From: Micrasema longulum
Lineage: Eukaryota; Arthropoda; Insecta; Trichoptera; Brachycentridae
NCBI GenBank assembly: GCA_022494885.1
Contig: JAGVSM010003817.1
Location: 1 to 64,000, forward strand
DNA: 64,000 nt
Reading direction: 5' to 3'
The position numbers were made by a program, and so were the translations under genes. Shown in pieces: positions 22,710 to 34,439 of the stretch. Under the pieces are notes generated by a model, which saw only the letters and a list, made by a program, of their open reading frames with translations, did no database searches and had not been told where the DNA came from. Positions within the stretch are counted from its first letter, which is position 1. Each line of letters opens with the position of its first letter.

Positions 22710-25070
22710 ATGTTTAAAAAAGTGTTTTATTACTCAGCAAAATAAAATAATATGTACCCTAATTTATTTCAGAAACATTCGAAAGTAAAATGGCTTAAAA
22801 AACTTATTAAAGAGTATCATGTAGGTATTATTTTATACTATATTTAAAAAAACTATTTAAAAAAAATATACATGAAATATGTGTGAACAGTTTTGAAAAA
22901 TAACAATGATATTTATACATAAAGTTTTTTTCTTGTTTTTATTTATGTCCAAAAAAAGAAACAGCGTATCAAGCCCTACCTATTGAATTGCATAAATTTT
23001 ATTTGTCAGTAGATCCTTTTAACATAAATTTATCTCTATCTTATTTTTACTTCTTAATTTTATAAAATTTCAAAATATTATTCTTTGACAAAATATAAAC
23101 AACAAAATTAAACATGCTTAAAAAAATAGTATAACTATACCGTAATTATAGTTTAATATTAATTTTCATAGCTCGAGTTTGAAACAGCTTTGCCTCAATT
23201 GTAAACTTCTAACTTTGTATCAATATTAACTATTAACCTATGACTAATTATTGCTTAGAGAATTTACCTTCTAATACAGATTTCTCTCAAGGGATTACTA
23301 GAACATTTTGCGGGGTAAACTGGTTACATTTCCTACATGTACATTTATTATCATAACAAGGAGTATAAAATGTTACTAAATGTAATTGTGGGAGACGTGT
23401 AACGTGGCTATTATTTGATTAAAATGTCAACTTTGTAACAGGCGAGCCTCGGGATGCTTTCAAAGGATAAATTTACTTGAATGTTTGTAGTTGAACTGTA
23501 ATTTCGCAAATTTTGCGTAAGTTGTTGTTTACGGTATAATTGAATATTCTTTTCCGTAATATCTATGAAATACTTGTAATATCAGTATTTTAATGTAGAA
23601 AATGATTTCATGATATTATTTTTGCTCAAAAAACAGTTTTCTAAAAATGTGTAGGATAAGGTTCATAAAAAAAAATAAGTAGTTTTCTTTATTTGTTAAT
23701 AGACTATTAGATGTAACATAGCTTATTGCATTATCGTCACTTTATTTTTTAAAGTTTTAAGTTTTTTTTAAAATCCTTAAATCAGAACTGACAAAAAGCA
23801 AAGAAAACATAAAATGAACTGACGTTATATATATATTATACGAACCGCCGACTTGCAGGGATTCTATGACATCGTCACACATGGCCGGATTAGTTTTTAA
23901 GGAACGACAAAGAGATTGTTTTTTTTTATCTGTGCCCAATAACAATTGTTATCTGTACCTTAAACGCGCCAAACGTAAAAAAATGGTTATCCTGGTAACT
24001 AAAAGTCCGTTGCGGGATGCGATCATGATCACTCATGGTTGCCACAGCCACTCTATTATTTATCGGTTATTGCAAACACAGTCCCATATAAACCTTTGAC
24101 TTTAAAAAGTAGTTCATATTTTTTTTTCATATATTTCTGAGAGAAATTTCTCGGTACAAATAAATGAAAGCATTTTAATATACGTTTTTTTCGTAAAACT
24201 GAACTAAATAATTTTAATGTTTTTTTATACCAATCGCCGGTGAAATGTTTCATTAGCATACGAATATTTTCTATTTTTAATTACTTTATTTTAAATGCTC
24301 TAAGGGGTTTTAACATTTTGAATAATATGCATAAGACGGTTAAATTTTTAAACTGCAAAGTTATAAACTATACATAATAAAATAACATAAAAATACTATA
24401 TATAAAACCACCATATTAATCAATACTTATTATTAATTTTGATTTTTCTTAATGTTTTAAGACATAAATGACCACTTGAACCAGCTAAGCTCTGTAGATT
24501 ATTAGACTTTTTACTTTTTTCCTTCTCAAAAATATTATCCATCTCTGATCTTATTTGATGATAAAATATTTTTGTTTTTTCATTTAAATTTTCAAAAGAA
24601 AATCTTTCGTAAAAACAGTATGGAGTCGTTTCTGATTTTCGATTTCTAGGAAAACTGAAAGGTTTCTATTGTAAGATGTTTGTATTGTTTGATTATTTTT
24701 TCCGAATACTTGAATTTCTGTTTTGAGCAGTTCTAACAAAGATTTACGCCATTCGAAAGCAATGCAAACATACCACACTTCCGGGAAAATTGTTTGGTCA
24801 CACACAGAAAATCTCCACAGTTTAATAATTTGAGATTTCATCCAGTTTTTACAAAGGGATTCACAATTCAGAAAATTTCATCGAATTTGATTTTTGGTTA
24901 TCTCTTTCGTAATAAATAGACAGGGTATTTCCACTTTAAGATGAACGCAATAGAGAGAAAGCGATTGATGGATTCAGTATTCCTAATAACTGTTGCATTT
25001 CACCGATATGCATATGAAGCCTAAATGTGACATTTGACTTTTATCCAGGCGAATGAAAAATACAGTTATT
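22710..25070. other. Unassigned AT-rich DNA
   Basis: No gene can be supported. A plus-strand 77-codon frame at 23866-24099 (from ATG) lies in a GC-richer patch and contains KRAKRKKMVILVTKSP. It overlaps a minus-strand frame and matches nothing I know. The interval 24470-24840 includes a minus-strand 85-codon frame with aromatic and charged residues that I also do not recognise. Confidence 0.35.
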
Positions 25071-25079
25071 TATGTGAAA

Positions 25080-25345
25080 TGGAACCTAGAATCATGAAAT
25101 ATAATGTTTTCGACTCGATGGATTCTCTTAGATTAAAGGTCCTTAATAAAATAATCGAGCGGAAATAAATCTGCCTCTTATGTGGTGGTTGACGCGTTTT
25201 CATTGTTCTTGGGCTGTTTATCTGAAGCATAATACTGGTCACCTTACCTTTATGTAACAGATGATTGAACTACTTTGCATTAAATTAACCAATCCAGTGC
25301 CTATTGGGTGCAGAAAATGGGATGATGAAGATAAATTATGAAGAA
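25080..25345 (+). repeat. SINE-A, nearly full length
   Basis: All family sections are present in order: ggaacctagaatcatgaaat, aatcgagcggaaataaatct, the tRNA-related cttatgtggtggttgacgcg, ggtcaccttacctttatgta, gtgcctattgggtgcagaaa and the closing gggatgatgaag. The B box is poorly conserved (tgttcttgggctg), so this copy is old. Confidence 0.7.
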
Positions 25346-25423
25346 CTGGATTTTCATGGAAAATTTATTATCTTAACATACATGTGTGATTGTCAATCGA
25401 AAAATGCCGTATGTTGAAGTAAA

Positions 25424-25426
25424 CTA

Positions 25427-25470
<44 letters not shown>
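25424..25470. repeat. (TA)n microsatellite
   Basis: A run of about 20 TA dinucleotides with a single interruption (tatatgtatata) near its left end. Confidence 0.95.
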
Positions 25471-25472
<2 letters not shown>

Positions 25473-25689
25473 TGCAGAATGGTAAATGTTACAAAGCGTG
25501 CGTTAAGTTGTGTATATACAATCAACAAACTGTTAGGAATATGAAAATTAGCCATAAAATAACATTTTTCTCGACATTGTACCGCGAGTAGGATGTTTGC
25601 TGCTGCTAGACTTCCTTACTTAGATGGAATGCTTGGAAACTGGATAGCATGGCTCAGAGAACGGCTGGTAAAAAAAATCTTTTTATTTA

Positions 25690-26359
25690 TTTTTTATTTA
25701 TTTACAATTTTAAAAAACCTGTTTGGGTTACATTAGAAATTTAATATTGTCTAGTCATTTTATGTCTCGTCTAGTCTAGTTAGTTCAGTCATCATGTGCT
25801 TTTTCCGATTGATTTTAAATTTGTCTCCAGTAAAAGTTTTCAAGTAGTTAGGTAAGTCGTTGTAGCGTTTAAGTCCATTATGTAGTATTTTTGACTGTCC
25901 TGTGTTTGTCTTTGCTTTTTCAATATAATAGTGTTGTTGTTGTCTGGTGTTATATTTGTGTATGTCAGCATTTTCTACTAATATTATATCGTCGTCTTGT
26001 ATGTTTCCCAGTGTTATTTTGTGCACAATTTTTAAAGTCTCAATTTTAGTCAAGTAGTTTATGTCAAACTGGTGTGTTTTTTTGTACAGTTCAGTCGTAG
26101 AGGTCAGGTAGGGTAGGTTGTATGTTAGTTTAAGAATTTTATTTTGTTGTCTTTGTATTCTTGTTATGTCTGTCTTGTTACCAGTTCCCCAGAAGGCAAT
26201 CATGTAACTCAATTTACTTTTGACATAGGCTTCGTACATCATAATTTTTTCCTTTCTTGGTATTAAATCTTTAATTTTGTAGAAGAGGCTATGTAGTGAT
26301 ACCATTACTTTAGTGAGTTCGTCTATGTGTATATCATAATAAGCCAATTGGTGGAACAT
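25690..26359 (-). pseudogene. LINE reverse transcriptase C-terminal domain (jockey/R1-like)
   Basis: An uninterrupted 199-codon frame runs from 26359 to 25760. It matches the region after the catalytic motifs in jockey/CR1-like LINE proteins. The stretch SLHSLFYKIKDLIPRKEKIM precedes YEAYVKSKLSYMIAFWGT, then RIQRQQNKILKLTYN, a conserved arrangement in that family, and ends with a typical NDLPNYLKTF segment. The catalytic palm (YADD) is missing, as in a 5'-truncated insertion. The lack of stop codons suggests a young copy. The 3' UTR follows to about 25690 with tatttatttatttac-type sequence. It is probably inactive because it is truncated. The plus frame at 26359-26553 is unrelated AT-rich noise. 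Confidence 0.8.
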
Positions 26360-26829
26360 TGCTGGGAATCGAGATTATGCCAGCATTCGGGCAGGACGCC
26401 ATTCTTAATTTTGTTACCTATTCTACTTGTTTTTTTAGTTTTATTGCTGTGTTTCTATCTTTATTATTTCGATTATCTTTAAATCTTTTCTGGTATTATT
26501 TTGAATGTTTTTATTTGTTTGGTATTCTTTATATCTGTTTAATTTTCTTGTGAAAACTGTATTTTTCATCTTGTTTTTCTTCTTTTTAATGCTTTGTTTT
26601 GGTTATGTAGCTGGTTGAATATTTCACTACTCGCCCAATTGAGCTGAAACAAAATGAAAAGTAAATAATATTAATTCAGCTGATGACATATCATAATATG
26701 GGCTATGTTAACATTTCCAGCTCCTTTAACTCTGATGGGAAAATAACTTATATTTATTTCAATCCGGTCGTGGATAATCGTTCGTACGCAAAGATTCGGA
26801 CGTAACCAAAATATTGTTAAATAAATAAG

Positions 26830-27064
26830 AGTTTGATTTCCTTGGCAGAATTTGTGAAATTATGGAAGCGGAAAACCGCATCTCATACAAGTTAAGTCGC
26901 TGTACCCAGTAGCTCGGAGAAAACGCAGCCAACATCCTGAGGAAACAGTTTCAATACTTCCGCTTCCTATTTTTACTTCCGGTAGAAATAAAACGCAAAG
27001 CAAAACCGCTTCTCGTGTTCATATGGATGGAGCAACATCTAGTCGATTAGCAATTTGTTCGAAG
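26830..27064 (+). promoter_or_regulatory. Candidate promoter / 5' UTR region
   Basis: About 235 bp here contrast sharply with the flanks: G+C is near 45% and CpG dinucleotides are frequent (gaaaaccgcatctc, aagtcgctgt, gctcggagaaaacgcagcc, cttccgcttcc, acttccggtag, aaccgcttctcgtg). Two ACTTCCGG/CTTCCGC words resemble ETS-type sites found in housekeeping promoters. There is no clear TATA box. It ends in a possible short first coding exon at 27023. I infer a transcription start region; no repeat copy of it is visible elsewhere in the window. Confidence 0.3.
27023..27064 (+). CDS. Candidate first coding exon of a host gene
   Basis: ATG at 27023 opens 14 codons (MDGATSSRLAICSK) directly followed by gtaaat at 27065, a plausible splice donor that leaves the exon in phase 0. 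The upstream 190 bp is CpG-rich and could be a 5' UTR. If real, the rest of the gene lies far downstream, beyond a large intron, which is plausible in such an AT-rich, repeat-rich region. No second exon could be identified in the window, and the peptide is too short to assign to a family. Confidence 0.25.
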
Positions 27065-27299
27065 GTAAATTACATATTGAAGTTCTGTTTCTTTAAATAA
27101 ATGTGTAAAAAAGCAAGTAGGGATGAGAATTAAAAAAAATGGTAAAATTTAACAATACTCAGAGATAATTGACAGAATGACAACAAATTGGAACGATTAA
27201 GTGAACTATTTGTTTTTATTAAAATACGTTAAAAAACAAAATTACATTAATAATTACTTAACATTCAATTGATTGAATAATTTATTGACCACCGTTTTT

Positions 27300-27935
27300 T
27301 TTTGTCGGCCTCGTTATGTAATGGTCAGCGCGTTTGCCTACCATGCAAGAGGTATTGGGTTTGATTCTCGGCACAGTTGATATAAAAAAAAAAATTAAAA
27401 GTTTGTTTTTACGCTAGAATATATCGTAGGTACACTGGCAAAACACTTTAACTCTCAAATCCCCGTTTTGAGAATTCAATCATTTAAGTTTTGCTCCAAT
27501 TTTACTATTTTATTTCTTATTTAAATTAAGTAAGACGTCAAGTGCTCATTTAAAAACATGTTTTTATCCATCTTTTTATTTTTAAATTATTTAAAGCTTT
27601 TTTTAGCCTGAATAAAATACACGGTATACGACTCAACCTTAAGTTTATTTTTTAAAACTATAGATCCATGAAATTTAATACGACTTAGTGTATTTTGCCA
27701 GTTTGTAGAGCTAAAGTTAAAAACTTTACAAAACTGCTCCATTAAATGAATTCCACAAATTTTCTAAATAACGTTTTTTGTCAGTATACCCACAATATTA
27801 TAGTCCCTGAACTTGCAACTGAAGCGTCAGACTAATCATCTTATCTTTATGTAACAAAAATAAGCTGCGATTGGTGTACCAATACTATGCACCATTAGGT
27901 GCGGAAAGGAAATGATGATGACAATGAAGATTTTT
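27300..27935 (+). repeat. SINE-A split by a nested insertion
   Basis: The head (27305-27428) has ctcgttatgtaatggtcagc, an A-box-like match, and the B box gggtttgattctcgg. The 3' half resumes at 27792 (ttatagtccctgaac, tcatcttatctttatgtaac, ggtgtaccaatactatgcac, ggtgcggaaaggaaatgatg). The 363 bp between are a separate element. The two halves join in the order seen in uninterrupted copies. Confidence 0.75.
27429..27791. mobile_element. MITE nested in SINE-A
   Basis: The 5' end, ggtacactggcaaaacactt, is matched by the reverse complement of the 3' end, gggtatactgacaaaaaacg, giving imperfect terminal inverted repeats. An internal tgtattttgccagt repeats the TIR core in inverted orientation. The flanks gaatatatcgta and acaatattatag both correspond to one segment of the SINE (agaatatttcatag), which is consistent with a target duplication of about 11 bp that has since diverged. 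There is no coding capacity. The class is uncertain; the TIR text recalls Tc1/mariner-like ends, but the duplication length does not fit a TA-only target. Confidence 0.6.
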
Positions 27936-27939
27936 TTAG

Positions 27940-30635
27940 TAGGTAGGTAATTTCAAAGATATTTTAAAAAATAAATAATCAAAATTTAATAAGATTAATA
28001 AAGCGAACAAAAATAATTAGAAAACCTAAAAACCGGCTTAAACTGGTAAAGATGTAAAAAAAAGTAACATTGTTTTTAAAAATTAATTAAAATAATTCAA
28101 GAAACTAAAATTTTACATTTTTTTTTATGCAGTACAAAAAAAACAAAGAGAAAACAGTTAATTTATACGAATGTTCATAAAAGATAAACTTAAATCTATT
28201 CAAGGCATTATTACAAATGAGCCACTTAATAGTTTTTTTTATTAAATATGAGATCAATGCTTTCTTTTGAAATGTGTTTAGATGTTTTATTTAAAAAAAA
28301 CTCAGATTTATGTATTTGAGAGTTCACTGGCTGTAAAAATAAGTACTGATAGGACTTCATTTTATACTAGGCTTGTTGTACCAGACGCGTGCGGTGAATA
28401 TTATATGTAGAGATGCTGACAACCAATAATCATGTTCCTTCTTTTAATAGGTATGATAGTAGATATAGGTAGATATCTAATTAAAATCAGTATTGCAGAT
28501 AATCACTTTTGTAAAGTGCGCTTGAGGTATTATATTACGGATATGGTGATTTGTAAGTTTTTCAATTTAATAATTAAATGTGAGGGTTGGTCTTCTATAA
28601 ATTACGAACACTAAGCAGCAGGCGCGTCTAGCGGTGAGACAGTAAACATTAGGACAGTACCTTAAACTCGAGACGTTCGTAAATTTTGGACAAATTACAA
28701 TGATACGCTATTTAAAACTTTATGCAATACGTTATTAGTCTTTTTTTCTTCGTATTACACGTGCTGGACGCTTTTGTTTATATTAAATTTATACGCTTGC
28801 GCGAAAATTCGAACATTTGTAATACAACTGGACTCAAAATAAAGAGCAGTATCCAGGTTTCAGCGTAAATGACAAATACTATCAAACCAAGATAAGATAA
28901 CATTGATATGGGTAATAAGCATACGTAAAGGTGGGTATTTAAACTAAAAATTTTATTTGGATTTTAAAATCGCTTGCACATTAACATTTTTCCCAATGAT
29001 TTTAGGAATATTTGATTAATATTTATTTCAATATTTAATTAAAAAATGCATATTATTATCTACAAATATTCAAAGGATGCGCCGCAACTACAGTATGTGT
29101 GAGCAAAACGCGCCTGTTGTGTTCAATGTGTACATGTATCTGCGTTCTTTTTCTTAAAGGTTTTGTCTGACCGTTACCTAGTTACTAATCGGACAGTTGG
29201 CATTTTCAGACAGGCGTTCTTGACTTGTTAAGAGTTCAAATACATTTCCTTGCCAATCCTATTGAATTGGCAAATTTTGTACAAATAGGTTTTTGCCAAC
29301 ATTATTTTTACAAAAACGGCCCCAACTGGTAATAAAAATTGAATCCATTTAAAATTATGCAATTTTTGACAGAAATACTATCAAATCTTTGATTGAATCA
29401 TTATAATTTTATATTGTTTTATCAAATCATACAACAAAGATAAAAATTGTGGATTTTCGAAGTTTGTGACTCATCATTATTATCATCGTTCCATTTCCGT
29501 TCCCTACATGGGGCAAAGGATGTCCTTTAGGGTTCATTTTCGGCTAAGTCAGCAGCGGATGTCCAGGACGTCGAGAACCGAACTTGATGTCTTGTATACT
29601 AGGCAAGTGTGATTAAGACTTTCTTATGTATAAATATGGCCCAGCCTGCCATATTGCTTCCGGTTGATGACACCAGGGTTTGCTACATTCGATCTCTTAT
29701 TTTTCATATCTCATAAATGGTGAACACAAAAACGGATTTTGTTTAATTTTAAAAGATTCTTTAGAAGTTACCAAATTTTAGCAGAAGTTCTAAATCAAAC
29801 ATTGGCGATGATCTGAATAATAACATTCAGTTTATTTTTATTTTATTTTATTAACATAAACGGCAAATCTGACTTTTACAAACATTTATAATACTAACAT
29901 ATTTGGCTAAATTTAAAAAAAAAAAATTCTAAACATAAACTTCCTTATACCCAAGATTTATAAAAAAAAATAAACTTAAAAATTTTACAAAATTTATATA
30001 TATTTATACTGAAAAAATTACCTAAAAAATACACAGCATATTCAGTAGAAAGATTAAATAATAAAACATTCTACAACAAGAAAATCATAAGTACTGTTTC
30101 ATACAGTTGGGCAAAGTGAAAAAAAACTGTATATATTATGAAATGCATGAATAAATCAATTTAATTACCAGTCACCATCTTTAAAAAAGTTCAAAAGGTT
30201 TGTTCTATAGGAACAAAACCCTACACTAAATATATCAGATACGTGGGAATAACTATTACCGAGTTCATGAAGTCTATTTATATGACATTACAAGTATACA
30301 CTGTCCGTGAATCGTTGCTACAAAACGGTGGCACTTGTCTAATCATTTAGTTTAGTACCGTATATTTTTGTAAAATCGTCTCTTTAGTTCGTTTTTGTCC
30401 AACAGACTAAAACAAAAATCTGCAGAAATAGAACTGTAAAGTTTTTTTTACGAAAAATGCGTAAATAATGACCACAACTAAATACGAAATTCAGTAAAAA
30501 ACCCGGTAAACAATTTTTTTCAATATTTTTTTTTAGTGTTATAAATAAAATTCTCGAAAACTCCTGTATCCAACTCAATTTTGTTAAAAATGGTCAACAA
30601 CCGCAAATATCATGAATATTTTTTTTGTACCATAA
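27940..30635. other. Unassigned, mostly AT-rich DNA
   Basis: No gene can be supported. Three GC-richer patches stand out: 28600-28690 (caggcgcgtctagcggtgag), 29070-29130 (gatgcgccgcaactacag) and 29470-29720 (gtccaggacgtcgagaacc and gcttccggttgatgacacc). The last could be an old LINE or SINE remnant, since it begins with catcattattatcatcg, similar to microsatellite-like retroelement tails. None has a long open frame. Confidence 0.35.
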
Positions 30636-30639
30636 GAGC

Positions 30640-30800
30640 TAAGGAGGTCCAATCGTAGTGACGAATTACAGCACAGAGCACCCAGGCTCGAGAAACATCA
30701 CATTAGTTTTTTTGTGGTTTCACTAGAAATTGAACCTGTAACCTTCCGTGCGTGAGTCAAACAGAGTCACTGCACTACGAAAGCCGTCCATTAAAATAAA
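30640..30800 (-). repeat. SINE-B copy
   Basis: On the minus strand it starts with a tRNA-like head (gacggctttcgtagtgcagt), has a B-box-like ggttacaggttcaatttct, and continues with tttcactaga-complement and gcctgggtgctctgtgctg. It matches 35470-35640 over its full length. It is distinct from SINE-A and SINE-C. Confidence 0.65.
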
Positions 30801-30839
30801 TTGCCTCTTGAAAAGACTAGGCACAATTCTTTTTTTTAT

Positions 30840-31075
30840 TCTATCACTATCATTTGTCAGAAATAATGAGTCTTAATTTACACAAATATACACCCTCACA
30901 ACTCTACACTTTTTCTCATATAAATACCACAAACACACTCTTTTGTTGTACCACAATTTTATATGTATGATTTTTATTTGAAATTTTTGCCGGTCTGTCT
31001 TTTAAACCTTATCTTTATTTTGCTATTTAATCATTGTTGACTATTTGTTTCTGTAAAATAAAAAATAAAAAATTT
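30840..31075 (+). repeat. Dispersed repeat family E (LINE 3' UTR-like)
   Basis: It matches 43380-43620 in inverted orientation: cacaaatatacaccctcaca, then cactcttttgttgtaccaca, then atgtatgatttttatt, then an A-rich end (aaaataaaaaataaaaa). The polarity and A-rich tail fit the 3' UTR of a LINE. No coding portion is attached in either copy. Confidence 0.6.
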
Positions 31076-31084
31076 TAAAGCGCG

Positions 31085-31165
31085 ATTTTATTAGTATTAA
31101 GTTTAAGTGGCCACTTTACACACTGTGTAACATTCTCCATTCTGCCCATATTTGAACATCTATGA
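31085..31165 (+). repeat. Repeat family G fragment
   Basis: It contains taagtggccactttacacac, ctgtgtaacattctccattc and catatttgaacatctatg, matching the central part of family G at 21630-21680. The rest of the family is absent. Confidence 0.6.
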
Positions 31166-31689
31166 TGTGGTATATAGTAAGAAAAACCTTGTTAATAGGA
31201 CAAAATTAATGAGACACAATGCTTTCATACTCCCACACTTTGTATATGATTTAGTTATGAATTGCAAGATTAAGTTTTAAGAATAATGAATGAAGCACTT
31301 AAAAAAATATATATAAATATATTCGCAATCTTATAATTTGCCCAAATACTAAATTTTTTGGGCCATTTTCAACCAGTTGTAGTAAGATTTAATTACGTAC
31401 ATAAAATTTTAATTATAATTAATCGACTAGTACTACAGATTCATATAAGTTAACAACAATGCTCAATTTTGATGAATTAATTAACACAGAAAAGGTAACG
31501 ATGATAATATTTAAGATGAAAAATATGAAATAAAGACGAAATTTTAATTAAATTTTAACTAAAATATACGTCCAAGAAATACAAGAGCGTCAAATAATAA
31601 TTAAACTGACGAACAACTTAGGACCAACAGAAAAACCAAAAAAAAAAAAAGGAAATCACGTTTACAAATGCACATTATTTTTTTAATAG

Positions 31690-31885
31690 AAAAAAAGAAA
31701 TATTAGCGTTCTTGTAATTTACTCAATTGTTTCAATATCAGTGACCATTTTCAACGAATTGTAAATAACTCACTTTTAGAAAATTGAAATCAAGTTAGGA
31801 TAGAGTGGGGTTCGAACCCCGGACCTCTGATCCGTGAGTCCGAAACACTATCCACGGGACCACAATCCGATTCAATTATCATTTT
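31690..31885 (-). repeat. SINE-C, nearly full length
   Basis: The minus strand reads ggattgtggtcccgtggata, about 73 bases of tRNA-like sequence with a perfect B box (ggttcgaacccc), then actctatcctaacttgattt, and a body with gagttatttacaattcgttg and aaaatggtcactga. Related copies are at 46310-46480 and 54340-54490. The head is unusually tRNA-like, but the body shows it is a SINE rather than a tRNA gene. Confidence 0.75.
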
Positions 31886-31924
31886 CAATACTTTTTACTC
31901 CATAAATGTTTTCAACAGTTTTGT

Positions 31925-32480
31925 GTATATTTATTTATTTAATACTTTACATACATACACAATTTATAAACATATAAGGGCAGACATATTGGCTTAAGGC
32001 AATTTCTTCCTACCTACCCAAACCGTTCAATTTGAGAAAATTATAAGCACATGGGCTTATTGAATCTTACATTTTTTATGAAATTAAAAACTAAGATTAA
32101 CAAAATAAAATAAAAAAACCGTTAACTATGAAGAGAAGAGAGGGGATGTAAAGGAAAGAAAATTTTATTAAAAAAGGGTCGTCTCTAATATTATTGGGTA
32201 GATTATTCTACAATCAATCAACTACTGCTGTAAAAGAGGAGAAAAGAAAATTAGAGCCATGAAAGGGTATTAAAAGGATTCCCTCGTTACTAGAACAAAG
32301 ATATAGCCCGTGTTGTGATAGAAGTTGGAAGAGCTCTCTCAGATAAACAGGTAAAGTAACATCATTTAAAATATTGTAAAGAAGTGGTAGAATGTGAATG
32401 TTTCTTCTATGCCTGATACTGAGACAGTGATGTTTCGTGCAATATTCAGTATACCGCAATAAAGTTCTACAATTCACTTT
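31925..32480 (-). pseudogene. LINE C-terminus plus 3' UTR (family 1)
   Basis: The frame from 32477 to 32214 reads LSIRHRRNIHILPLLYNILN, YLRELFQLLSQHGLYL and LLIPFHGSNF. It matches the protein end of the LINE at 55.0-55.7 kb (YLREKFRRLSVHGLPL, LLIPIHNSSF). A frameshift or stop removes the last residues. Downstream on the minus strand the 3' UTR includes ggtaggaagaaattgcctta, shared with 55910-55940. It is 5' truncated, keeping only the post-palm region, and so is inactive. Confidence 0.75.
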
Positions 32481-32489
32481 CTAATGACT

Positions 32490-33015
32490 TAAAAGCTATA
32501 CAAAATACATAAACCCTTAAAGAACACCCTTTAAAATGTTCTTTGATATTATTTTATTGACTTTGAGTGTTATAATATATTAAATCCCCTCATACTAGCA
32601 CTTTTGCTGATTTGGAATATTTTGTACTAATTAAATCTGTAATGTAATCTAATATAATGTAATGTGTTAAGTAAAACGATGTGTTTCATCATAAATAAAT
32701 ACCTAAATTCATAAATTAAATAACTAACCGAAAATACGTTGGTTTATCTTAATAATCCCTTGACATTGCGATTAAAAACTATAACAATATTTACATGACC
32801 GCTTCTGCAGGTAAAGTTTGTATTAAATTTTCTCTCTGCTGTAGGGAAAATGCATTCTTGAGCATTTTATACAGTTTTACTTCTACTTCAACTCGACCGA
32901 ACCGAGCCCAAGGGATTTTAAGACAAGAAAATAAATTATCCTACAGCTTTGGGATCACATTGTGGATTTCGTGTGCAAATAACATTTTGTTGTGTTTAAA
33001 AAAAAAATGCCAATT
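32490..33015. other. Unassigned
   Basis: 32570-32700 has aatgtaatctaatataatgt followed by cataaataaataccta, which resembles a LINE 3' end on the plus strand. The frame at 32795-33091 is open for 98 codons but its end lies inside the family-G palindrome, so I do not call it a gene. Confidence 0.35.
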
Positions 33016-33019
33016 AAGA

Positions 33020-33445
33020 AATCTATGGCCAACAATGTTCGAGTATGTCCAAATGCTTGCAGACTGGTTGGATTTCCTCGGGATTCCCTAGGGAAGAAAT
33101 CCAGCCAGTTTGCAAGCATTTGGACATATTCGATAATTGTTGAATTAACTACCTGGTAAAAGAAGAAGTATAAAATTTAGAAAATTGTATTCAGGCGTTG
33201 CCTAGTAGGTGATTTGGTTCAGCCGGATGAATCTCACCCACACAATAAAGGTTTAAGCTCCTTTACTTCACAAAAGTCAACAGATGGAAGAGTTGAGGAA
33301 ATGTGGATGTTTAAGCATGGGCAGAATTGTGAATGTTAGACAGTGTGTAAAATGGCTACGTAAATCAGGCAATGACAGATCATAAGCCCTCTAAATGCCT
33401 AGACTTTTATATTCCCTGATCAATAATGTTTTTCCTCTCCGTTGA
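33020..33445 (-). repeat. Repeat family G, inverted copy with palindrome
   Basis: The reverse complement aligns with 21570-21860: caacggagaggaaaaacatt, gggcttatgatctgtcattg, tgtgaagtaaaggagcttaa and ctaggcaacgcctga. The palindrome sits at the same relative place, with arms 33030-33083 and 33087-33142 and almost no spacer. The arm sequence differs from the 21.9-kb palindrome in places, but both halves changed together, as expected if arms convert each other. Confidence 0.65.
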
Positions 33446-33689
33446 AATCAATTTAAATCTAAAGGCCAATAAACTTACATTTATCTACATATTTTAAAAA
33501 GGTCATGAACAAATAATCGTTTTTTCTTGTTTTAATTATTCGTTCTTGATCTTTTTGGCTATTACGTAGTAAAATATTGTATGATGTTCAAGTTCATCTT
33601 TTGTATTCAATTAGAAGAGTTGTTAAATATAAAATAAAAACACAAACAGAATGTTTATATATATATAACTATGTAATATAACAACAAAT

Positions 33690-34290
33690 AAATATTAACA
33701 ACGAATGTCTTGAACATGTAAAAGAATTTGTGTATCTGAGAAGCATGTTTTCAAGAAACAGAAGAGTAGAAAAAGCCGTTGAAAGGAGAGGTATTGCGGG
33801 CAAAAAAATGAACGGCGCACTAAGCACAATAATTGCTAATAAAAATATGAAAATCGAAGCGTAACTGGCCGTGCACAACGTAGTTTTAGTCCCAACATGT
33901 ATGTATGGAAGTGAAACATGGTAAATGAAGAGGAAAAATGAAAGCTGAGTAAACGCAGTTAAAACGCGATCTTTTAGACAAATGTGTGGAAAATCAATGT
34001 ATGATAGGGTTACGAATAATAAAATTAAGATGGTAAAACAAGTAAATATGGCAAAAATTAACGGTAACGTGAGATAAGGACGATCAAAGGAGACGTAGCA
34101 TGATAAGATAAATCAAAATTTTAAGTCTGGTCATGTCAAAAGCAGGCAGAACCGGAGGGCATGTATGGCAAGATGAATGAATGCGGAAGAAGCTAGAAAT
34201 GTATGCCAGGATAGACGTGGGTGGCAGTCCATTCTATCTGCCTACTCCTACGGGGAAATGGCATGATGGTAGCAGTAGTAGTATAACATG
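33690..34290 (+). pseudogene. RTE-type LINE, C-terminal half (second copy)
   Basis: This is the same element as 18332-18990. It starts with ECLEHVKEFVYLRSMFSRN and continues through KKMNGALSTIIANKN, LAVHN, PTCMYGSETW and KSMYDRV. In-frame stops interrupt it (for example after MKIEA and after SETW), and about 90 bp equivalent to the ECKSEAHIIDKIKKGSLKW region are deleted near 34027. The end still reads EEARNVCQDRRGWQSILSAY before the stop. It is clearly a pseudogene. Confidence 0.85.
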
Positions 34291-34439
34291 TAAAACGACA
34301 AAACCATATTACAAAGGGAGTATCAATTAAAGGTGCATGATTTGTTTTTTAAATAAAATTAAAACAGTTTAAACATAACCAAGTTTGTTGATGTTTGTTG
34401 GTATATAGCAAAGATATGGGAAGTATGCATGGAAAAAAG

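Noticed and set aside
26359..26553. 64-codon plus frame rich in F and L
   Set aside because: It comes from T-rich DNA antisense to the region upstream of a LINE and looks like noise, not a membrane protein.
31800..31875. A tRNA gene on the minus strand
   Set aside because: The B box is perfect, but the sequence continues into a body shared with two other copies, so it is a SINE head.
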